Source: Pleurostoma richardsiae (Eukaryota > Ascomycota > Sordariomycetes > Calosphaeriales > Pleurostomataceae). Taken from it: a stretch of DNA of 64,000 bases. A model generated the notes under the pieces. The model saw only the letters and a program-made list of their open reading frames with translations. It made no database searches and had not been told where the DNA came from. Location: the NCBI GenBank assembly GCA_030052745.1, contig JANBVO010000001.1:558001-622000 (forward strand), given 5' to 3'. Position numbers and translations under genes: made by a program. Below, one piece after another: positions 32,052-43,120 of this stretch (its first letter is position 1; each line of letters opens with the position of its first letter).

Positions 32052-34289
32052 CTAGAAGTTGAGTCGGTCTCCAAAATGCTGAACGTATGTCTCAAATCCA
32101 AGGTTATCAAACAACAATACCGGCTGCTCCTGATTCAGAGGCTGTGGGACAGCAGCTTGCGATCCACCCCGGCTGGCAAATAGATCTGTATCAAAGCCGA
32201 AATCGGGCCCAGTGTACTCTAAAACCGGCTGCCAATCCTGAACATCGGAGAGACCTGAGCCAACTGGTAAACCAGCCATCTCCGGGGGACCCTGAACCGA
32301 CGCCGGGACGGAAGACATCGTATCGCCATTGATCCGTCGACGTTTGCTAGTGTTACCTACACCTCCTCCTGCCGTATGAGAAAGGGGTGGCGCAGGGGTG
32401 CTGAAAATCCTGTTTGTGACTCCTGAAACTGGACTGTCTTGGGCGTCGAATTGTTCCTCGCTTGACTTCGGGGATAGAGCATCTACAAGCAACTTGAGGG
32501 AAGAGTGGCAGCGGCCGGCACTAGGCCAATTGTCGGCCATGTCATTCAGGAAAATGAGACAACGGCTCAGATCGCTATGCGTACCGGGTCAGTATTGTAT
32601 GCTCGGGAGAACAGCCGGTCGGGGCCAAAGCTGGACGTACCTGACGGCCTTCTCGGGGGAGTACATGTTCAGACGGCCAGCGAATGCAATGACCAGGCCT
32701 GCCATCCAAGTTGCTGAGTACGTCCCAGGCCAGGCGGAGATGACAGCTTCGTCCGGGCGTCCCTCCAAGGTCCGTAGTATGGAACGGCTGGCACTTAGGG
32801 CGGACTGCATACTAGACCGGAATTCCAGCATGTGCCTCGGAAGGGATAGAAACGGTCTGTTAATGAAGAGGATGAGGTGGTGGTATAGTATTGAGAAGAA
32901 GGCACCGAATTGCGATTTTGACCTAGGAGAATCATCCTGGAGCATCGAGGGGAGATTATTCCACCACGCCTCCGTCCGATATGTGATCTCCAATACGTTG
33001 TCCCATGTAATAAGACGTTTATGGATGGATTTATGAAACAAGTCGAGGCTGGCTCCAAGTAGCTTAGAGTACGTAACTAGGTAGCCTAGCACATATTCGC
33101 CAGCCGCTTCTCGGGAGCCTGTGTGGTGATGGGCAGGGCTCTGTACATCGACACCCTCTCTCTGAGGCGTTCGCGTCTGTCCGACATTCTGGTCTCCAGG
33201 CTCAGTGCCCGCCTGTATGCGGCTGGGATGGTCCTTGGGAAGGTGCTCGCGGACCTCATCCCCGGGGGTGGCACGGGAGGGTAGTGCGATGGAGGTCTGC
33301 TCACGAGGCTTCACCGGCCTGTGGAGCTCGGCCATACCCGGGACACAGACATCAACTTCGTCGTCCCTTAACGCGACAGGATGACCGAGAGCTTGACTGA
33401 GGTGCCGGTCCAGGATGTACACGCACCAGAATATCCTCTTGCGTATCTCACACATATCCCTCGGCAGCTGAACAAAGCGGAACGGGCACCTGTGGAAGCC
33501 TGCCTGGTACAGCATCCGAGTCAGAGCGCCGTGGACAGTCGAAGCTGCTCTTAGCGACATCTTGGTTACCAAGTACAGCTCCATTGCGAAGAGGGCCTGC
33601 AGAGATGAGACATCGTGGGCACTGGACACGATGCCCAAGAGGTTTGTAAGAGTAACAGTGGACTCGATGACAGATGACGCCTCCAAGTCCTGGGAGTCCT
33701 GAACCGCAGCTGCAATGTTAAAGACGCATTGAAACGTGATGGCTCGACATAGCTTGCTCCGCAAGCTCAGGGGTGCTCTCGTATTCTCTCCGGGGTTCAA
33801 AGCATTGCCATAGAACCGGTTCACCTGATCGACAAAGGTCGGTCCGTGGAGAAAAGGGAAGAAGGGATGCCAGTTCTGAAAATAGAGCACGAGGAGCTTC
33901 CGAGCGGTTCCAAGCGACGGAGGAGCCCCCAGGCCAAAGGTTTTCAAGCCATAGGACAGCTCTCCAGGCGTCGTGACGTCCTCAGTCAGGGATACGCCAC
34001 TTGGGATACCTTCATCGTCGTCGGCTGCCTCTGTGCTTGTGTTTCCCGCCGCCGCGAGATAGCTGTGCGGTGAACCCGTTTCTCGTATACCCGCGACTTC
34101 GGCATTCTCGTTGGAGCCTTTGCCGGTAGAGGCCGCGGCGAAGGCTCTGAAGACGGTGTTTACAAAAAAGGCGCCGCTCGCACTTCCGATGAACTCGCTC
34201 TTGTCGGCCCGAAGGGCAACGAATGAGCCGATTTCAATGGGCGGAATGGAAGGACGATCCGATTCGCGGCCTCTCGGCGTTGCGGACAT
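32052..34289 (-). CDS. Fungal_trans-domain regulator lacking a zinc cluster
   Basis: This 723-residue protein has exons 32641-34289 and 32052-32574 (66-nt intron; join GKLNMYSPEKAV to SDLSRCLIFLNDMADNWP type sequence). The middle homology region is clear: LLVLYFQNWHPFFPFLHGPT, LTRMLYQAGFHRCPFRF, RKRIFWCVYILDRHLSQALG and HPVALRDDEVDV. The N-terminus starts MSATPRGRESDRPS and soon reads EFIGSASGAFFVN, the linker normally found after a zinc cluster, but no Cys6 motif precedes it in 34.3-34.6 kb. A short run with CSRC lies upstream in another frame and may be a relic (weak). It is either a naturally DNA-binding-free regulator or one that lost its first exon. Confidence 0.8.
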
Positions 34290-34633
34290 ATTGTGTGCAG
34301 CGAGAGCAGTCGGCAAAACGTTCCCAGGACATCGAGGTCGTCATCACCGCCGCATCAACGCGTAAATTGGGCCAGTGGCATTGATCGTTCAGTACCTAAG
34401 AGATAATAGACAGATGCTTGCACTCAGCGGGGAGATCGGCACCCGTGTCTCCCTACTCGGGTCCTTAGTAGGTCCCGGCTAAACTTTCTACCGCAGGAAA
34501 GCTAATGAACTCGAAGGGCCTGAAAGTTCCCAAGGAAGCGCACCGGGTACTTAGCATAATACGGCGTGAACTCAGGTGTGTAGCAACAGATTGACGGCGT
34601 CAGCTCATCCGGCAATGATGCCTTGCACAATTC
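34290..34633. other. Intergenic, no zinc-cluster exon found
   Basis: I read these 344 bp on the minus strand specifically for a C-x2-C-x6-C exon belonging to the regulator; none is present. Confidence 0.5.
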
Positions 34634-35801
34634 CTACAGGGCAGGTTTCGAATGCTTCGCGCGACAGACGCCGTCCTCTGCCGACTTCCCTTCCGTCTTG
34701 ATGCAGTCAAGGCAGACGAAGCTCTTCCTTTTATCCGAGATCAGCCTCACTTGTTCCCTAAAATCGGTGGTCAACCAGTACGTCAGCTCATTCTGGCACG
34801 TGCAGTTGTAGAGCGTGCACTGGAACTGCGAGAGGTTCGTGATGGGCACAGAGCTGGATTTGGCCAGTAGATCCGAGAACTTGTGCTGTGTGAATTCGAG
34901 GTCATAAGGAAGGAAGTTGGTCTCTCGTAGACTTTTGAGGTATGCGCCGATCGCCTTGGCCGCCCTGAAGCAGCCGCTGTTTTGGGTGCTCCAAGATCTG
35001 TTCAGAGGCGCTGAGATGCCCTTGTGAAGCATGTCGCAGCACTTGGATCTCTCTGCGTCGAGATGCTCTGGAGGATAGTTAGCATATTGTCGCGTTTGTA
35101 GGGAGCAAAACAGAGCTTATGGACGCACGGGCTATGTCATGGCCAAGGAGGGGGTGGTCGACTAGGACCACGGCTTGTGTGAAGTTGCCGGTCAGAGGGC
35201 CTTTATGCGAAAGGAATAGCTTCCATGCAATATCGTTGAACTCGGATGCGAGATCGGCCACGTATGCGAAGATCAGAAGGCGGCATAAGTCATCGATAGA
35301 AGGGCCGCCGAAGATGCTGCCGTTCTCGTAGACAAGGACCCAGTCTCTGAGCCAGATCCCACCACAAAACCTGAGTACGCCAGGACACCGGTACTTGTCG
35401 CACATAAACGCCAACTTCTCTAGACAGGATGTACTAGGCCTGGCGGCTATGTCATTAAGATCGTAATGTAGGATCTTGGCTAGTATGGTGCCCGCCTCTC
35501 CGTCGTCCTCAGGTAAGTCGAGCATGTAAGGATCAAGCGAGCCTTTCCTCTCGACGAACTCAGCGCCCTCTTTGAACCGCCCCTGCAGGATCACCTTGAA
35601 GAAGGGCGACGCAAGGGACATGACCTTGGAAGAGACCAGCAGCTCGACAGGTTCAGGGGCCGTGTTTTCTTTGCCATCCGTAGCTGGCGTGACACCCTTG
35701 GGAGGCTCGGTGCCTCGAAACTTGAGGACTAAATCGCCATCGGGATCGACAGTTATGCGGGGAGAGGCCATGCTTGCGGGTGCACAGTCCATGGCAGGCA
35801 T
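34634..35801 (-). CDS. BTB/POZ domain protein
   Basis: This is a 368-residue protein with exons 35129-35801 and 34634-35067 (61-nt intron, donor GTGCGT). The BTB fold is seen in GDLVLKFRG, VELLVSSKVMSLASPFFKVI and FKEGAEFVERKGSLDPYMLD, followed by TILAKILHYDLNDIAARPS, the pattern of fungal nuclear-type BTB proteins. The C-terminal part is Cys-rich near the end (QCTLYNCTCQNE and FVCLDCIKTEG), which could bind metal (inference). Start choice among ATGs at 35801, 35792 and 35771 is uncertain; all precede the domain. Likely roles are protein-protein contact or cullin-3 adaptor function; partners are unknown. Confidence 0.8.
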
Positions 35802-36681
35802 ATGACCCGGAAAATGGGCAGGCTTCCAGAAGATTAGGAGCAATTCATGTTGAAACTCGAGGCGACTCTGCGAGGGCGACAGCTTATATGTGGACGCAGA
35901 TGGGATTGATGCCTTGCAGTATGCCCGACCAGGCTGGCTGTGAAGAATAAAGCCGTAATGGATGCGATGCATGTGTTAGCCGCCTCAGCCACCACACAAA
36001 GTGCTTTTCAGGTGCAGCAAGGCGTCTATCGCCACCTATCACGAATACTTCCGGGCGCCTCGAACGCAAGCCATGTCTGTCAAAGGGCAAAGGCCTGAAA
36101 CACAGCAAGCCACATCAAGCGGACGCCTGCAGCTGAAGCCGACTATTGCTAGTCGAAGGATAGGTCTATTGATTGGATTGCCTTGAAAGGGCTCCACGGC
36201 CTTGATTCAATAGAGATAACTAGAAGAACATGCTTTAAGCGCCTCGAGGATAACTGCCTGCCCCCGAGATACCTAGAATTCGCGGGGCCGGGGAGGGCTG
36301 CAGGGGCAGAAGGCGGGGCACGGGCGGCCCCTCATGTCAACACAGGAGCAAGCAAACAAAGTCACTGAGACTGCGTCAAAAACCAGTAGCTATCCGGTTA
36401 TCCGTTAGTCAACACGGGACAGATGCCTCGTATGCCCTTCCTGATAAGAGAATCCGAATTGTAAGCGATTTTTGAACCCCGTGCACTCGATTTCCCCAGG
36501 TCGCTGATATTTCTGTCTTCTCCTTTTACCGGTAGGTCCAGAGCGCCCAGCCGGCTGCCAGCTGGCACATAGATGACACAGACCCAAGGTCTATCTCTCG
36601 GGCCCGTTCCCCTCTCTTCTCAACCCCCCATAGCTCTCGATCCCCTAGCAAAGGTCGCTCTAAGCGGCGGACACAAGCGCC
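35802..36681. other. Intergenic, no intact gene seen
   Basis: These 880 bp separate divergent genes (BTB protein and the decayed DUF6604 gene). Only short frames occur. Confidence 0.45.
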
Positions 36682-39600
36682 ATGGCGACTCATAACTCCT
36701 ATCCTGCCTACAAGCGGGACACGCAGCACCTGTTGTACTGGATGGTACGGGCGTCCAACGCTGCCACCAAGGCGACATCGGCGGCCTCTGGGCCCGGACA
36801 CGATGGACTGAGCACCCTAAACACAACGAGGCAGACGACAGTGTCGGGCTTCGTGACTATGTCCGAGGCCATTGTTAAACACATCAACCCCGTGCCATCG
36901 CTTATATACCGTCTGTTCCAGTCCGTCATCCAGGATAGATCTGCCGCGCATGCGGTCTTCCAGCAAATTGCTAAGGCAAACCCAGATCCGGAGATTGAGA
37001 AGAGTAACGCCTCGCATAAGTTCTTCATCGACACTCTGACCAAGGCATTTGAGATCCTTGGTGGGAAAACGTGGACCGCGAGTCAGAGCTCTTAGCGGAG
37101 AAAGGCAGGAGCGGATCAAGAGTCAGAGGAAAACCTTGAGGAAGTCACCTTTACAAACAAATTCGCATCCCTCAACATAGACCTGCCGGGACATGATAGG
37201 CGTGATGTGGATGAAGCGAGCTACGAGCAGTCCGGTGGAGAAGCGGTCGCTGCGGCCCCTTAGAGGCGACAGCAGCGGAAACTAAGCAAGGGTAAAAACG
37301 GCAAGAAGGCGAAGAAGGTTAAGAAGAGCATGTCAGCACCGGAACGAGAGCCTACCTTGAACGATGTTCCTCTGGAAAGCTACCGCATCATTGAGGATGA
37401 GACGGGCACGGTCACCGACTACCTGACGGCCGTCTACGCTCTGGCCAGAGATTGGGCTGGTCTTCGCGCCTACGTCCAGGACCTCTGGCACCATGTCGCA
37501 TACCGCCACCTCAATTCGGCTGTAGCCGGGGCTGTCTCTCAAATAGCCATTGGGTTTCTCAAGAAGACAGAGTCGGCAATATTCGTGGAGTTTCCTGGGA
37601 GTTTCCTGGGCACGACTCATACGAGACCATCATGGAGACCATCACGCGTGGAGATCCCGAGAAGGCGCAGGGCATGTTTTCCGTTGCCCTGCACGTCTCC
37701 GAGCCCGGGTCCGGCCGATATGAGAAAATTCAGGATATTGATATCGACGTCAAAGAGCAGCTAATGATCCACACGTACCAGAGCCTTCTGGACTTCATCA
37801 CCGACTCCCAAAAGACTCGCAGCGGCAAGCCTACCAAGGCGATGTTGACCGAGATTCGCGACTGGGACCCGACCTTAGACCTGCAACGGGCCAGCAAGAA
37901 ACAGAGGATCAAATGGCGTCGGGCGTACACAATAAATTGGCTCTATGATCTGGTCAATGTTTTCTCCTCCATTGTCGTGCAGCGAATTACCATGAAGGGT
38001 GAACACCACGTCCTGGAGCGGGTGAACTGGGCTGTGAACGGCCCGTGGAACTAGCATCGCAGGCTCTTTGGATTAATCGAGTTCGCTGGTGCCATTACTA
38101 CACTTGCTATGCAGAGACCTGGCACGGATATCAAGAGGGTGCTCCGTCATCACGTCTTCGAGCTCCAATGCATTGTCGACTCTCTGACCGTCTCCCGTGG
38201 ATGGTCACTCAGCAGTCTCAGGGGCCACATTCTCTGCCCGCCGGGTCATGGCTTCCGTCCGAGGCGGGATGTGGACCTCTTTCTGGACCGGGAAAATGAG
38301 AGAGTCGGGAGTGAGTTCCTCGGTGCCGTCGATGTCTTGAAACAATTCTTTGAGAGGGACAGCGTCCTGAATGAAAATCCTCGCCGCCACGAAGACAGTT
38401 ACGATCTGTTGGAATCTCTTCAATACGACTTCGTCAACTGGCTGGGAGAGTCTAAGTACATGTACGACTTGAACACCATCCCTCCTTCGCGCTTCTCGAA
38501 CACGAATGCCAACGGTCTCTGGGAGTATTCGCCTTACCTGTGCGGAGTGGGCTTGACTGAAGGCCTTCAGCTGTCTTATGGCGCATGCATGGCCATCTGG
38601 GATAGAATCCCGGAGCCTATGCTGCTTGTCCACCTGCACAATATGCTAGTGAAGAAAGGTTATATCACTGAGCTGATTGGCCTGTACGCTTCACTGCAGA
38701 GCTTGATGCCTACCGCCTTCTTCGTTGATGGCAAGGCTCCCTCCTCGTCCTTTCACGCAGCGTTGACAGCTCGCACGGAAGTGTCCCGTCCTGCCCGCCG
38801 CGGGCGCGAATCTGTCATCCGCTCGGCTACGGATATTCACAGCCTCCTGAACCTCGACGCGAATCAGTTCTTCAGGACGAAGACGACGCTCGTTCAGTAC
38901 AAGCAGGCCAACTGGGACCCCGACCGCATCCCCCAGGAGGAGATCGACGTTAGCTCCACGCTATCCCTACTGCGCCTCAGCAAGGCGAGATGATCACCGA
39001 TCCCGTCACCGGGCAGTAGCGGCTGGAGGAGACAGATCTAGTCCGCCGGTCAAAAGCCGCGGGGATGGACGAGGAGACCATTTTGCAGATGGCCTCGCTG
39101 CTCTGCCAGTCAAAGAAGACCGACACAGAGTTAGTGACGCCCCCGAACCTGCTGAGCTCCCTTCCGGAGGGCTATACCATGCATACAGCGTCGCAGTTCC
39201 AGAAGGAGACGAAGAATGTCCGGCGGCCGGGATCTCTGTCGCATGAGCTAGACATGTTGCCACGAGAGCTGCTAGAAGTCATTAAGTGGAACCTCTTCCG
39301 CGACGTGTGCGGCGAGGAACGGCCACTGTCGAGCGTGAACCTCGTCTGGGTCACGGCGCGCTTCATGATGCTGTTCACGCAATTCGAAGAGCAGCTGCGG
39401 AAGAGGCGCAACTGCCTGTACATCCGTGCGTACGAGACCCAGGGCATGTGGAGTCAGCAGAAGAGGCTGGGGCTGACGTTTCTGGCGATGGCGGAGGAGG
39501 ACGAGGAGTGCCTGGCGACGATGGCGCAGGAGTTCCAGAACCCCAGGACAGGGTTCATGAACCATATTTACTGGAAGGACCAAGAGTCGACAATGAAATG

Positions 39601-39742
39601 GATGGAGAGGCCGGAAGTGGGAGAGAGATGTTGCGGATCGGGCGGGATGTGTGCTGATGTAGGAGTCCTGCCAGTGGCCTTTCTCCTGCGGCACAAACCG
39701 GCTCACCAAACCGGTTGGTGTGATGCAGAAGTGCAGTGGTGA
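36682..39742 (+). pseudogene. Decayed DUF6604-domain gene
   Basis: The region begins MATHNSYPAYKRDTQHLLYW MVRASNAATK, the N-terminal signature of the fungal DUF6604 family, and keeps family-like coding sequence for about 3 kb. It is broken by in-frame TAG stops at 37093, 37261, 38052 and 39017, by a frameshift at 37589-37610, where an 11-bp unit (AGTTTCCTGGG) is tandemly duplicated, and by another frameshift near 38985. Between these the frames are long (up to 295 codons) and protein-like, ending at 39742. No GT-AG introns bridge the breaks. All four stops are TAG, as expected if CAG codons suffered CpA-to-TpA change. The function of the intact family is unknown; members are common in plant-associated ascomycetes. 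Confidence 0.8.
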
Positions 39743-40067
39743 AGCTGGGATCGTCTTGCGGGTGGGACTGATCTCACACGCCCATGCAAGAGACCTAGTT
39801 TGCAGATACAAGGGAGCTGCCTTAGGCTATCTTCGAGCAGCCTAGTACAATGCCACTTTACCCAGAATTTCCCCATCCGGGATCGTATGATGAAGGACCG
39901 CCCATCTCCCTCCGTGGCACGATGGGTTATCTTCTGTCGGAGCACTGCGCGCCTTGCAACCGGACCCGACGCCCGTCCTACCAGGGGATCGGCCTCAGAC
40001 GCCGCCATCCTCATTTGTCCCGCTCGAATCCAGCCCGCCGCCTCCACCGGTGAACCGCTCAGAACCG
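39743..40067. other. Spacer, possible N-terminal remnant of the helicase
   Basis: The helicase reading frame stays open from 39954, and another frame is open from an ATG at 39850. Either may hold the original N-terminus, which in this family is a variable Pro-rich stretch. Confidence 0.35.
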
Positions 40068-41733
40068 ATGCTATGTCCCGAGCAGGAGGAGCTGGCCGAG
40101 CTCGTGGCGAGCGGCAAGAACGTCTTCTACACCGGCTCGGCGGGCTGTGGCGAGTCGACAGTCCTCAAGGCCATAAGGCAGCGGCTCCGGGACATGGGGA
40201 AGACCGTGGAGGTCGTCGCGCCCACGGGCAGGGCGGCCCTGCAGGCCAACGGCAAGACGACGTGGACGTTCGCGGGATGGACCCCGGACTCGCACAAGCG
40301 GAGCCTGGGGGAGCTGTGCGCGGCGGCGCACGGGAAGAAGACGTGGAAGCGCTTCCAGGAGACCGACGTGCTGATCTTCGACGAGATCAGCATGGTGGAA
40401 AACCTGCACTTTGAGCGCCTCAAATGAGATCATGAAAGACGCTCGCTTCAAGCCGAAGCTAGACAGGCAGCCGGCCTTCGGCGGCGTTCAGGTGGTGGTC
40501 ACCGGCGAATTCTGCCAGCTTCCCCCGGTGAAGCCCTTCCAGCACTGCATCGAGTGCGGCAGCGAGCTCTTCGAGGGGGCTTCCGACTCCGGCAGCATCT
40601 ACACCTGCAGGCGGCACGGCTCCTACCCCGACGAGGACAAGTGGGCCTTCAGGAGCCAGGCCTGGGAGGACTGCGACTTCGCCTACGTGCACCTGCGGAC
40701 CATCCACCGGCAGAGCGACCAGAACTTCATCCGCATGCTGCAGAAGTGCCGCATCGGCGAGCCGTTCAAGCCCGCCGAGATAGACTTCCTCATGGACCAC
40801 CCATGCGAGGTCGCCAACGTGACGCAGCTGTTCGCCACGCGCGAGGACGCCAACCGGGTGAACGAGAGGAAGTTCAACAAGCTCGGCGGGCGCAGCCGCT
40901 CCTACTGGTGCTGGGACACCTTCGTCTGGCGTGAGACGATCCACCCCCACCTGCGGATGAAGCAGACCCGGGCGTGCGCCGGGCCGCGCTCGCAGGGGCC
41001 GCTCGTGGCCCTGCGGGAGCACCGCTACGCCGAGAAGGTCGAGCTCAAGCCGGGCATGCTCGTCGTGCTGCTGACCAACCTGGACATGGGGGCTGGCCTC
41101 TGCAACGGCAGCCAGGGGATTGTCGCGGGCTTCGCGAAGTTCAACCCCGCGGACATGCCCAGAGCGGCCAAGAACAACAGCAGCAGGGCCGGTGTCGTCA
41201 GCGAGCGCCTCGCCATCCGCGGCGAACACGCCGAGCTGAAGGAAGAGGAGATCAAGCGGTTCATCAGCGGGGAGGGTCCTACTGAGAGGTGCTGGCCGGT
41301 GGTGCGGTTCCATAACGGCCAGAGGAGGATCATCTTCGCAGACTGCTCCGTCAGCGAGGTCGGCGACGAGTGGCCGTACAGCCTCCTCGCGCGCACGCAG
41401 ATCCCGCTCGCGCCCGCGTGGGCGATGACGATCCACAAGAGCCAGAGCCTGACGCTGGACCGGGTTATCGTCAATCTGAGCAAGGCGTTCGAGGAGGGCC
41501 AGGTATATGTCGCGCTGTCAAGGGCGACGTGCTTAGAGGGACTGAAGATCGAGGGGAGCGCGGCGGGCCTGCAGGTCGGGCTGGGAGGCAACAAGGAAGT
41601 TCAGGCGTTCCTGCGAGAGAAGTTTGGCGATCTTCAAGACCAGGCGTCCGGAGAAGATGACGCTTCCCCTCCGCCTTTATCGCTTGCCTCATCGTATGCC
41701 TCATCGCAGCCTACAAGCACGACTCTAGACTGA
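40068..41733 (+). pseudogene. PIF1-like DNA helicase, frameshifted, Walker A lysine replaced
   Basis: The sequence matches the stand-alone fungal PIF1-like helicases (ATP-dependent 5'-3' DNA helicase, SF1B). Motifs in order are FYTGSAGCGESTVLKA (Walker A), VVAPTGRAALQANG (Ia), VLIFDEISMVENLHF (Walker B), VVTGEFCQLPPVKPF (III), LRTIHRQSDQNFIRMLQKCR (IV), WAMTIHKSQSLTLDRVIVNL (V) and VYVALSRATCLEGL (VI). The catalytic lysine of GxGKS is Glu (GAG at 40152-40154). One extra A at about 40422-40424 shifts the frame, ending the first part at 40427 and leaving the remainder open in the next frame to 41733. No intron explains the shift. It is likely a recently decayed gene; it could be a sequencing error only if the Glu is ignored. 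Confidence 0.8.
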
Positions 41734-42168
41734 GAGAACCGATTTTCTGCAACTGCAGGTTGCAAAGGAGGCCTTGTTGTATAGTATCAATTGTATAGAA
41801 GCCTTGGGAAGGAAAGGAGGAAGGTTAGGAATGGTTACAAACAATATGCCCCATTGAGACAGCCCCATTCAAGGTCCAGGCAGCAAACATCCGACGCCCT
41901 TCCAGGCGATGCTCCTTCAGCGACGACCTGCCGGAACGGGAGTCACTTGTTCCCGCATTGGTGGAGTTTGCGATCCTGCGAGGGCCAATGACTCACCCCA
42001 ATTGACTCGATTGTGTAATGTAAACCGCCCTAAGATGCAGCTGTCGGGAGCTAAACACGCCTATATCTGGCCATAGCCGTTCCCGAAAACAGGGAGAGGA
42101 ACCCGGCTTCGTCTTGTCGAGTTTCGGACGAGAATACCCCGATCTTCACCGGGCGATCAAAGACAATC
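41734..42168. other. Intergenic, no gene seen
   Basis: These 435 bp are the promoter side of the acetyltransferase gene. No gene is seen. Confidence 0.5.
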
Positions 42169-43022
42169 ATGGCATCGGCCCAGAAACCCCGGCTCCGGCT
42201 CCGGAAAGCCACACCAACCGATGTCCCCGACATCGTGCGCGTTCACGCCGAGGCCTTCGGCCCGGGGATCATGGACCACATCATGTACCCGGGCGGCTTC
42301 ACCGAGGACGCGCGGGCCAAGTTCGGCGCCACCTTCTTCCCCGCGCCCGACCCCAGCAAGCCTTCCTCTGGGGAGACCATCATCGTGGTTGTGGAGCGGG
42401 CCCCGGAGGACGGCGTGGATGATGCGCCGGGCGAGATCGTCGCATTCGGCAAGTGGATAATCTACCGAGGCCCTCGTCCAGAAGAGGAGTGGAACGTCGC
42501 CGCCCGGGAGATGACGCAGGAGATGCTGGGCGAGGGCGCCGACCTGGTGGCGTACAAGGCGTTCATCGCGGATCACCACTATATGCGCAAGAAGGCTATG
42601 AAGGGAGATCCTGCGTTGTGTACGCTTCGCCCTCTCTTCACCTTTGTTTCTGTTCACGCTACGAGAGAGGTGCTGGGAACTGACGCTTCGAACTAGACCT
42701 TAATATTCTCGCTTGCACACCTAAGCACGGTCGTCTCGGCGCAGGGTCCACCATCCTGCGCTGGGGAAGCGAGCTCGCCGACAAAGAGGGGTTGGTTGCC
42801 TGGCTGGAAGCTTCGCCGCAGGGATTTCCGCTCTACAGCAAGTTCGGCTTCAAAGCCGTCGACGTGCAGGACCTCGAAATCACTGAGCGGTTCGGCGCCA
42901 TCCATGACGGAGTCGAGGACTGGGGAACCAATAGCGCGGTAGACTTGGCAGGGCCGCTGCCTAAGGGGGTCTTCCGGACGGTCATGATGAGGAGGGAACC
43001 GCAGGCGGTTCCGAGCTCATGA
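42169..43022 (+). CDS. GNAT-family N-acetyltransferase
   Basis: This is a 258-residue acyl-CoA-dependent acetyltransferase. Exons are 42169-42619 and 42697-43022; the 77-nt intron has donor GTACGC and acceptor AACTAG. RKATPTDVPDIVRVHAEAFG is the N-terminal GNAT helix. GEIVAFGKWIIY is the central strand. Across the join the CoA-binding motif A reads YLNILACTPKHGRLGAGSTI LRWG, with the G-x-G turn, and LVAWLEASPQGFPLYSKFGFK is motif B. It resembles the group of fungal GNATs often annotated near secondary-metabolite genes. The substrate is unknown. Confidence 0.88.
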
Positions 43023-43120
43023 ACTGGAAGATCGACCATTGGAAGCGTGTTAGATAATAGAACAGCAGCTGGGAGATTATCTCTCTCGAACTCTAAGTGT
43101 TGACCCCATGGCCTTTCATA

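Noticed and set aside
36682-39742. TAG reassigned as a sense codon in the DUF6604 region
   Set aside because: Other genes in the window, such as the MFS gene at 15446-17323 and the exchanger at 54501-56729, end at TAG where families end, and this region also has frameshifts.
40459-41436. 325-codon minus-strand frame opposite the PIF1-like helicase
   Set aside because: The composition (Ala/Val/Leu/Arg/Glu without motifs) is typical of a reverse-strand shadow; the plus strand carries all helicase motifs.
40068-41733. Helitron-type Rep/helicase element
   Set aside because: Only the helicase part is present, the best match is the stand-alone fungal PIF1-like family, and no Rep domain or Helitron ends were seen.
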